Shown here: piece after piece, positions 1 through 4,523 of the stretch
Layout of the letters: each line of letters opens with the position of its first letter
How positions within the stretch are numbered: the stretch's first letter is position 1
Origin: Gemmatimonadaceae bacterium
GTDB taxonomy: Bacteria; Gemmatimonadota; Gemmatimonadetes; Gemmatimonadales; Gemmatimonadaceae
Reading direction: 5' to 3'
Length of the DNA: 5,399 bases
Assembly: GCA_025936015.1 (NCBI GenBank)
Contig: JAICUE010000213.1
Location: 1 to 5,399 of the forward strand
Made by a program: the position numbers and the translations under genes
The notes under the pieces: generated by a model
Database searches by the model: none
Told to the model about the DNA's origin: nothing
The model's input: only the letters and a program-made list of their open reading frames with translations

Positions 1-556
1 GTCGCTCCAGCTTCGCGACGGCCTCCGCAAGCGCAACCGCAGTGTCGCCTTTGCCGGCACCGGCCAGACCGGGATCCTCATCGAGGGGTGGGGGATCTCA
101 GTCGATGCAGTGGTCGCCGATTTCATCGCTGGCGCGGCGGAACGCCTGACGCTCGACGCCGCGAAGGAAGCCGAGATCGTGCTCGTCGAAGGACAGGGGT
201 CGCTCGTGCACCCCGGCTACTCGGGCGTGACGTACGGGTTGATGCAGGGGTCGCTGCCGCACGCGATGGTGATGTGCGCCCAGCCGTCACGCACGGCGAT
301 CAACAACAACACATGGGTCAGGATCCCGCCACTGGCGGACTTCATCGCGCTGCATGAGCGGGTGCTCGCGCCACTGCGTCCGTCGAAGACCATCGCCGTC
401 GCGCTCAACACTTACGACCTCTCCGAGCAGGACGCGCGCGACGCGATCGCCCGCGCGGAGGACGAGGCGGGCCTTCCCGCCACCGACCCCGTACGCTTCG
501 ACGCGACCCCGATCGTCGACGCGATCGAGAAGTTTCACTCGAGCCGTAAGCGTTAG
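1..556 (+). CDS. dgcN: DUF1611 family protein, DgcN-like, C-terminal part (5' truncated by window)
   Basis: The reading frame is open from base 2 and gives 184 residues to a TAG stop at 554-556. The start and N-terminal domain lie outside the window. The visible part matches the C-terminal domain of the DUF1611 family: AGTGQTG at in-window residues 18-24, GWGISVDAVVADF at 29-41, and VEGQGSLVHPGYSGVTYGL at 62-80. These glycine-rich motifs are typical of this P-loop-like, cytosolic family. Some members (DgcN) have been assigned N-acetylation of D-glutamate in a D-glutamate degradation route, working with the epimerase-like deacetylase DgcA. That partner gene may lie upstream but cannot be seen. 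A strong hairpin follows 50 bases after the stop, so this gene probably ends its own operon. Family assignment is fairly sure. The exact reaction, and therefore the gene symbol, is inferred from the family. Confidence 0.8.
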   Translation, partial: SLQLRDGLRKRNRSVAFAGTGQTGILIEGWGISVDAVVADFIAGAAERLTLDAAKEAEIVLVEGQGSLVHPGYSGVTYGLMQGSLPHAMVMCAQPSRTAINNNTWVRIPPLADFIALHERVLAPLRPSKTIAVALNTYDLSEQDARDAIARAEDEAGLPATDPVRFDATPIVDAIEKFHSSRKR

Positions 557-558
557 GC
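551..558 (-). repeat. GCCTAACG word, copy 1
   Basis: Present as CGTTAGGC on the + strand. It spans the stop codon of the DUF1611 gene and is preceded by G, giving the 9-mer GCCTAACGC on the - strand. Confidence 0.5.
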
Positions 559-605
559 AGCATTCCGGCACGATAGCGCGCACCGCGCGCCGCGCCGCCA
601 CCAGC

Positions 606-641
606 TGCAGAAGGGCCCTCGGACACGAGGGCCCTTCTGCA
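606..641 (+). terminator. Strong intrinsic-terminator-like hairpin
   Basis: A perfect 15-bp inverted repeat (606-620 pairing with 627-641) encloses a 6-base loop, GGACAC. The stem contains an AAGGGCCCT core and is very GC-rich. It sits 50 bases after the stop of the DUF1611 gene and before the next promoter-like region, the expected place for a transcription terminator. No run of T follows the stem, so termination may depend on hairpin strength alone or on other factors. The symmetry means it could act on both strands. Confidence 0.75.
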
Positions 642-704
642 TTCCGGACAGCTCGCAGGCCGCCCGAGCGGCTGCCCTCGAATGAGTCCGCACGCGTCGA
701 TCAG

Positions 705-734
705 ATGACACTCGGCTGACACGGTCGCGATAAG
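705..734 (+). promoter_or_regulatory. Possible sigma-70-type promoter for the peptide/ABC cluster
   Basis: ATGACA (705-710; 5 of 6 matches to TTGACA) and GATAAG (729-734; 4 of 6 matches to TATAAT) are separated by 18 bases. A start point about 7 bases further on would leave a leader of roughly 40 bases before the first peptide gene. The position, between a terminator and the first gene of a same-strand cluster, supports it. Match quality is modest and no operator or regulator gene is visible. Bases 642-704 hold nothing I can name. Confidence 0.35.
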
Positions 735-772
735 CTGTCGTCGCGAATCGGGGGAGCGCCTGACACTCTCAC

Positions 773-777
773 AGGAG
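773..777 (+). promoter_or_regulatory. Ribosome binding site that fixes the start of the first peptide gene
   Basis: AGGAG ends directly before an in-frame ATG at 778 and lies 6 bases before a second in-frame ATG at 784. A start at 778 would have no spacer, so 784 is the supported start. Confidence 0.6.
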
Positions 778-783
778 ATGCTC

Positions 784-972
784 ATGCGATTCAGGCTCAC
801 CCTTCTCGCCGCTCTCTCAGCTGTGGCGCTGTCCACTGCGCCGGCACAGTCGACGGGCTTCTGGTCCGGCGGCTCGAACTGCGACGAGCTCGTTCCCTCG
901 TACTGGCAGGGCCCCGGACAGCGGAATTGTCCGGTCGATACCAAGACGTGGCTGCTCAACGGTCTGTCCTGA
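784..972 (+). CDS. Small secreted two-cysteine peptide (peptide A), unknown family
   Basis: A 62-residue precursor. The N-terminus has arginines at 2 and 4, then a hydrophobic core (LTLLAALSAVAL, 5-16) and an A-P-A end at 19-21, fitting a Sec signal peptide cleaved after residue 21. The predicted mature peptide is about 41 residues, begins QSTGFWSGG, and is rich in Trp, Gly, Ser and Asn. It has two cysteines (33 and 49) that could form one disulfide, and ends TKTWLLNGLS. No lipobox is present. I chose ATG 784 over 778 because of AGGAG spacing. It is the first of three tandem genes of near-identical size and layout, followed 39 bases later by the second. It shares no clear sequence motif with the other two beyond the layout. 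I do not recognise the family. A secreted bioactive peptide or a structural envelope peptide are both possible. Confidence 0.65.
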   Translation: MRFRLTLLAALSAVALSTAPAQSTGFWSGGSNCDELVPSYWQGPGQRNCPVDTKTWLLNGLS

Positions 973-1011
973 GCTGTTTCCGCGCATTCATCGCTCAATC
1001 CCGAGGTATCG

Positions 1012-1206
1012 ATGTCGAAAACACGAATGCTTCTCGCGGCGATGGCAATCGCCACGACGGCGGGCGCAGTCCAGGCCCAGCGCTGCACCCTCACGGAGCT
1101 GCAGCTGAACTACACCACCTGCGACAGCGCATTCAGCGACTGGTATGCGTCCTCCGCGGTCCGTGGCTGGTGCTACCTCTTCACCAGCGCGTGCACGATT
1201 CTCTGA
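1012..1206 (+). CDS. Small secreted four-cysteine RGWCY peptide (peptide B), unknown family
   Basis: A 64-residue precursor. It begins MSKTR, continues with a hydrophobic stretch (6-20) and ends its leader with VQA at 20-22, a good signal-peptidase I site. The mature peptide of about 42 residues has cysteines at 25, 37, 54 and 61, enough for two disulfides once exported. Residues 51-55 are RGWCY, a motif repeated in the next gene, so the two are paralogues that have diverged elsewhere. Aromatic residues are frequent (Tyr 34, Phe 41, Trp 44, Tyr 45, Trp 53, Tyr 55, Phe 57). GAGG at 1003-1006 lies 5 bases before the ATG. There is no lipobox and no double-glycine leader. Family and function are unknown. 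The neighbouring thioredoxin-like and ABC genes suggest an exported, oxidised peptide. Confidence 0.7.
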   Translation: MSKTRMLLAAMAIATTAGAVQAQRCTLTELQLNYTTCDSAFSDWYASSAVRGWCYLFTSACTIL

Positions 1207-1222
1207 CAGGAGCCGCCAGAAA

Positions 1223-1420
1223 ATGAAAAAGACCCTCCTCGCTGGCGCTCTCGCGCTCAGCGCGATCGTCGGGAGTCCGCGGGCCGCGCGCGCCGACTGC
1301 CTGATCGAATCCGTCGACAGCTGCAACCAGGACTTCGGCGGGAACAGCAATTACTACACGATTTCCATTCGCGGCTGGTGTTACATGGTCCGCGCCGCCA
1401 TGTGCAGCGTCGGCGGCTGA
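1223..1420 (+). CDS. Small secreted four-cysteine RGWCY peptide (peptide C), unknown family
   Basis: A 65-residue precursor with a classical Sec leader: MKKT, a hydrophobic core (LLAGALALSAIVG, 5-17) and A-R-A at 22-24 as the likely cleavage site. The mature peptide of about 41 residues starts with Asp-Cys and carries cysteines at 26, 34, 53 and 61. RGWCY at 50-54 and the C3-C4 spacing (7 residues here, 6 in peptide B) mark it as a paralogue of the preceding gene. The start is ATG 1223. AGGAG at 1208-1212 precedes it by 10 bases, and an upstream in-frame ATG at 1145 lies inside peptide B and would spoil the signal peptide. The residue before Cys 26 is Asp, so this is not a lipoprotein. It ends in Gly-Gly, 8 bases before the thioredoxin-like gene. 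The family is not recognised. Confidence 0.7.
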   Translation: MKKTLLAGALALSAIVGSPRAARADCLIESVDSCNQDFGGNSNYYTISIRGWCYMVRAAMCSVGG

Positions 1421-1428
1421 CCCGTCAA

Positions 1429-1917
1429 ATGCCTAACGCTCACCGATTCGCCCTCGCCGCGCTCCCCGTTATCGGGAGCGCGGTGCTGGCGGCACTCGCC
1501 GTCACGACCTCGACGCCGCGTTACGCCGGTGCCCGCGTGCCCCCCGTCGCCCAGCTCCCCTGGCCGGCAGCTGTCAGCGCCGCGAGCCGCCAGCTTCCTT
1601 TCGTCCTGCTCTACGTCGACAGCCGCTGCGTTCACTGCGGGCGTGCGGCGGTGTTCGTCGATTCGGTCGCCCGGGCGCGCCAGCTGCGCGCGGTGATCGT
1701 CACCAGCGACTCCACCGGCGCTGCCGAGCAGTATCGAAGTCATCTCGGACTCCATCGTCCGCTGCTGCGGGATTCATCCGCGGCGCTCATCCACGCGCTC
1801 GGCACGCGCTCCGTACCGACCCTCGTGATCTTCCACTCCGATGGGTCGAGGCAACTCATCGTCGGGTTTACCCGCGATGAGGTTTATCGCCGTGCCCTCG
1901 ACGGAGTCGGGCCATGA
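1429..1917 (+). CDS. Membrane-anchored thioredoxin-like protein, CVHC active site
   Basis: 162 residues. One hydrophobic segment (about 8-27) serves as an N-terminal anchor or uncleaved signal, placing the rest outside the cytoplasmic membrane. The thioredoxin-fold signs are a beta strand LPFVLLYVDSR (57-66), the redox motif C67-V-H-C70 at the start of a helix, and S-V-P-T (128-131) holding the conserved cis-proline (P130), then strand TLVIFHSDG (131-139) and a final helix. This length and order fit small TlpA/thioredoxin-like oxidoreductases. The start at 1429 lies 8 bases after peptide C with no good Shine-Dalgarno, suggesting coupled translation. An earlier in-frame ATG at 1378 lies within peptide C and is unlikely. 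The 3' end overlaps the permease gene by ATGA. By context it probably forms, breaks or corrects disulfides in the small peptides. Direction of redox transfer cannot be told from sequence. Confidence 0.8.
   Translation: MPNAHRFALAALPVIGSAVLAALAVTTSTPRYAGARVPPVAQLPWPAAVSAASRQLPFVLLYVDSRCVHCGRAAVFVDSVARARQLRAVIVTSDSTGAAEQYRSHLGLHRPLLRDSSAALIHALGTRSVPTLVIFHSDGSRQLIVGFTRDEVYRRALDGVGP
1431..1438 (+). repeat. GCCTAACG word, copy 2
   Basis: Begins on the last base of the thioredoxin-like gene's ATG and is followed by C (9-mer GCCTAACGC). Confidence 0.5.
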
Positions 1918-2669
1918 GCCCGCGTCCATCGTCGCATCGTCCGTCGCTGACGCGGATCAACGCGATCGCCGGGCTGCGTCTCCGCCGGATCGTGCGCACC
2001 CGACTCGCGCTTGCCGCGATCGTGCTCGTCATGCTCCCGTGGGCGCTCGTCGACAGCACATCGCTGCTGGCGCGCCTCGCGTCCCTCGCCGAGTTCACCC
2101 TGGTCGGAGCCACCGCACTCGGCGCCGGAGCGTTAGGCGACGACATCGACAGCGGCGAGTACGCCATCCTCGTGACGCACGACGCGACTCCCGTTGAAGT
2201 ACTCGCCGGACAGGTGGTTGCCTCGCTCGCTGGCGTCGGCGTTCTGGTGGCGATGCAGCTGCCGATCGCGGTCGCCGGAATTCCGACGCTGCCCGTCCTG
2301 CCACTCCTCGCCTGCCTTGGATGGCTGGTTGCGCTCGTTGCGGGCTGGATAGCGCTGATGCTGCTGCTCGCCACCGCGATCGAAGGCAAAGGCAACGCGC
2401 TGGCGATGATCGCGGTCATTCTGCTGCCGCCGATGCTTGCGTCCGGATTGCTCGACTCTCTTCCAGCCGCCGCTGTCGGGTTCATTCGCGCACCCCTCCA
2501 GCTGCTTCCGCAGCCGAGCCACGCCACGGCGATGTTCGGCTCCGCGATGGGCCAGGGTCGAACGTCGGCGCTTCCGCCAATCGTGCTGCTCACATCGCCC
2601 TTTCTTTATTTCGCGCTGGCGTCGCTTCGGCTGCGTCGAATCGAGCCCGCGGGGAGACTCACCCAATGA
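1914..2669 (+). CDS. ABC-2-type transporter permease
   Basis: 251 residues with about six hydrophobic segments (roughly 30-48, 57-78, 96-122, 128-154, 161-182, 220-238) after a basic N-terminus. The stretch DDIDSGEYAILVTHDATPVE (76-95) corresponds to the acidic, Ser-Gly-containing loop seen in ABC-2/NosY-type permeases, where a form like ESGT..LLLS.P.SR is usual. Length is normal for a half-transporter membrane subunit. The start overlaps the thioredoxin-like stop by 4 bases, with GGAG at 1903-1906 seven bases upstream. The next gene, its ATPase, begins in another ATGA overlap. Substrate unknown. By position it may export or clear the cysteine peptides, as LanFEG- or BcrAB-type immunity transporters do, but that is inference. 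It contains an unusual TTA leucine codon at 2133-2135. Confidence 0.8.
   Translation: MSPRPSSHRPSLTRINAIAGLRLRRIVRTRLALAAIVLVMLPWALVDSTSLLARLASLAEFTLVGATALGAGALGDDIDSGEYAILVTHDATPVEVLAGQVVASLAGVGVLVAMQLPIAVAGIPTLPVLPLLACLGWLVALVAGWIALMLLLATAIEGKGNALAMIAVILLPPMLASGLLDSLPAAAVGFIRAPLQLLPQPSHATAMFGSAMGQGRTSALPPIVLLTSPFLYFALASLRLRRIEPAGRLTQ
2131..2138 (-). repeat. GCCTAACG word, copy 3
   Basis: CGTTAGGC on the + strand inside the permease gene. It creates the codons GCG TTA GGC, and TTA is otherwise not seen in the window's genes. Confidence 0.5.
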
Positions 2670-3610
2670 GCGCCGTCCTCTCCGCTTCCGGCATCGTCAA
2701 GCGCTATCGCGCCGGCGTCGCGGCCTGGGGCGCATCGATCGAGGCGTTGTCCGGGATGGATCTCGATCTTTCGCACGGGGAGCTGCTTGGCCTCCTCGGG
2801 CCTAACGGCGCCGGCAAGTCGACGTTCCTGCTCTGCGCTGCTGGCCTGCTGCGCCCCGACAGCGGCACGATCAGCTGGTTCGGCTCGTCGCGCGCACCCT
2901 TCGGTCGGCCGCCTGGCGTCGCCTACGTTCCCGAGCGCTCGCTTTACCCGCGGTTCCTCTCCGTGCGCGAAGCCCTCGAGTTTTACGCGACGCTGCACGA
3001 ACTGTCGGGGGTCGAGCGCGCGGAACGCGTTCGCTCCGCACTCGATCGCGTCGGACTCGCCGAGCATGCGACCAAGCGCGTCGCCCACCTGTCACGCGGA
3101 ATGGTACAGCGCCTCGGAGTCGCACAGGCGATCGTCGGCCGGCCGCGACTGCTCCTGCTCGACGAGACATTGTCGGGGCTCGATCCGGTCGGCGCGCGCG
3201 AGATGCGCGAACTGCTCGCCGGCCTTCGCGACGAAGGCGTCAGCATCATCCTCTCGTCGCACGATCTCCTCTCCCTCGAGCATCTCGCTTCGCGCATCGT
3301 GGTGATGAAAGCCGGACGGGCCCACGCCGCAATCGATCCGTCGCACTTCACCGGCGAACGCATTCTCGTACTCACCGTGGATGCGCCGCCGCTCGCCGCG
3401 CGGCGACTGCAGCTGCGCCGCCCCGCCGCGCTCCTCAAGGGCGAGGAGCTTCATATCCCACTGGGCGGCGATTCCCCTGAAGATGTGCTCGCCGAGTGTC
3501 TGGCGGCGGGCGTGGGGGTGCGCTCATCCGCCATACGGCGGGACGATCTCGAGCAGCGATTCTTCGACCTCATCGAGCGGCCCAGCCGGGTCGCGGAGCC
3601 TAACGCATGA
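2666..3610 (+). CDS. ABC transporter ATP-binding protein
   Basis: 314 residues. Walker A is GPNGAGKST (45-53). The Q-loop region is VAYVPE (86-91 approx), with Glu where Gln is commonest, as often seen in ABC-2 ATPases. The signature is LSRGM (142-146), Walker B is LLLLDE (162-167) followed by TLSGLDP, and the switch histidine is H199 in SSHD. All catalytic elements are present, so it should hydrolyse ATP on the cytoplasmic side. Residues after about 230 form a C-terminal extension of some 85 residues, common in drug- and bacteriocin-immunity-type ATPases. The frame stays open upstream inside the permease gene, but ATG 2666 has GGGGAG at 2651-2656, a 4-base overlap with the permease and the correct N-terminus. 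It pairs with that permease. The transported substrate cannot be read from sequence. Confidence 0.9.
   Translation: MSAVLSASGIVKRYRAGVAAWGASIEALSGMDLDLSHGELLGLLGPNGAGKSTFLLCAAGLLRPDSGTISWFGSSRAPFGRPPGVAYVPERSLYPRFLSVREALEFYATLHELSGVERAERVRSALDRVGLAEHATKRVAHLSRGMVQRLGVAQAIVGRPRLLLLDETLSGLDPVGAREMRELLAGLRDEGVSIILSSHDLLSLEHLASRIVVMKAGRAHAAIDPSHFTGERILVLTVDAPPLAARRLQLRRPAALLKGEELHIPLGGDSPEDVLAECLAAGVGVRSSAIRRDDLEQRFFDLIERPSRVAEPNA
2800..2807 (+). repeat. GCCTAACG word, copy 4
   Basis: Lies within the Walker A codons (Pro-Asn of GPNG) of the ABC ATPase. It is followed by G, so it is an 8-mer match only. It may be explained by protein constraint. Confidence 0.4.
3598..3605 (+). repeat. GCCTAACG word, copy 5
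   Basis: Lies at the very end of the ABC ATPase gene, one base before the next gene's ATG, and is followed by C (9-mer GCCTAACGC). Confidence 0.5.
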
Positions 3611-4416
3611 CAAACTCCATCATGAACGGCCCTGACGCTTCCGCAGCGCTCGCCGCGGAGCACGATGTGCTGGCGCCGAATGACACGGTCGTCGCCGCGC
3701 CGACACGATCCGTTGGGCGCCGTTCACACCGGAATGCAGTCAACAGTGAGTTCCCGGCGGGAGTCGTGACTGCATTGTGCATCGCCGTGCACCTCGTCGC
3801 CGCGTCGCTGATTTACCGTGATCTCGCCCGAACTCTTTATTCACTGTTCGACGCCACGCCGCGGTTGCTCGTGCTCGAGCATGGGCTCACGCGTCTGCTC
3901 GCGACGAGCGTCTTTCTCCCGCCGTTGATTCCAACTGCACTCGTCGTCGGTGCGGTGCTGTGGCTTGGCCGAAGGCGTCGGCTCGAGGGGGTCGCCCGGT
4001 GGCTCTCCCTCGCCCTCGTCCCCCTCGCCCTCGATGGAGTGGGCCGCGCCGCCGGTGTGCTGCTTGCCGCGCCTCCGGCGAACATGGGGCAGCTGCTCGA
4101 TTTGCCGGTGCGATTCTCCTTCGGTCCCCGGCTCGTGCTCGACCTCATGGATGTGCATCCTTCGGCGAACATCGCCTATTGGGTGGTCGTTGCGACCATA
4201 CCCGCGGCGATCAGTGCCTGGTGCGTTGCACGCGGGTTGCTCGCCGCCGACGACGCGGAGCGTCAGGCAGCGGGACGCCGTCGCCGCCGCGGTCGACAGC
4301 CGATCGATGCGCTGCAGGCAGGCGTCGCGGTCACGGGGACGTGGATCGTCATCGCGTTCGCCGGGCAGGTGCTGTTGCCGTGGGCGACGCAGCTTTTTCT
4401 CAAGATCTTCGGGTGA
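3607..4416 (+). CDS. Five-helix integral membrane protein, unknown family
   Basis: 269 residues. A polar N-terminal region of about 48 residues is followed by roughly five hydrophobic segments (about 51-70, 102-120, 132-153, 188-210, 237-258). A strongly basic loop (GRRRRRGR, 223-230) should be cytoplasmic. The first ATG overlaps the ATPase stop as ATGA and has CGGAG at 3594-3598, 8 bases upstream. ATG 3622 is a less likely alternative. No catalytic motif is visible. The layout faintly recalls Yip1-like or ABC-associated accessory membrane proteins, but I cannot assign a family. As the last gene of the overlapping chain, it is probably a partner of the ABC transporter, an immunity protein, or an extra membrane subunit. 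No hairpin terminator follows, so some transcripts may read into cysS. Confidence 0.75.
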   Translation: MTNSIMNGPDASAALAAEHDVLAPNDTVVAAPTRSVGRRSHRNAVNSEFPAGVVTALCIAVHLVAASLIYRDLARTLYSLFDATPRLLVLEHGLTRLLATSVFLPPLIPTALVVGAVLWLGRRRRLEGVARWLSLALVPLALDGVGRAAGVLLAAPPANMGQLLDLPVRFSFGPRLVLDLMDVHPSANIAYWVVVATIPAAISAWCVARGLLAADDAERQAAGRRRRRGRQPIDALQAGVAVTGTWIVIAFAGQVLLPWATQLFLKIFG

Positions 4417-4450
4417 TTCGATCGATCGCTGAAGCATCGCGCGCCGCGAG

Positions 4451-4479
4451 TTGATTCTGCATTTCGCCGCGCCTAGCTT
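4451..4479 (+). promoter_or_regulatory. Likely sigma-70-type promoter for cysS
   Basis: TTGATT (4451-4456) and TAGCTT (4474-4479) are separated by exactly 17 bases. Each matches the consensus in 4 of 6 positions. They lie 45 bases before the cysS start in the 107-base gap after the membrane protein gene, and would give a short leader. Confidence 0.5.
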
Positions 4480-4523
4480 CCGCGCGACGGCAACCTCGGG
4501 CCGCCGCACCCTGGAGAAACTGC

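Noticed and set aside
784..972. GG at residues 29-30 of peptide A as a double-glycine bacteriocin leader
   Set aside because: The preceding sequence is a hydrophobic Sec signal with its own A-P-A site rather than a polar double-glycine leader, and no peptidase-containing ABC exporter is present.
405..1094. Long open frame on the - strand (229 codons)
   Set aside because: It runs antisense across the DUF1611 gene, the terminator hairpin and peptides A and B. It is Arg/Ser-rich low-complexity translation without domains, typical of GC-rich shadow frames.
1223..1420. Peptides B and C as lipoproteins
   Set aside because: The residues before the first cysteine (Q-R-C and A-D-C) do not fit a lipobox, and clear A-x-A signal-peptidase I sites precede them.
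2321..2665. N-terminal extension of the ABC ATPase frame
   Set aside because: It lies wholly within the permease gene and translates to Arg/Ala-rich noise. ATG 2666 has a ribosome binding site and gives the normal ATPase N-terminus.
1868..2666. Overlapping - strand frames opposite the permease
   Set aside because: The translations are rich in Arg, Ser, Gln and Ala with no motifs, whereas the + strand shows a clear six-helix permease with good ribosome binding site and overlaps.
4419..4428. CGATCGATCG palindrome after the membrane protein gene as a terminator
   Set aside because: It is too short, has no loop and no T-tract. It is a simple GATC-rich word common in such DNA.
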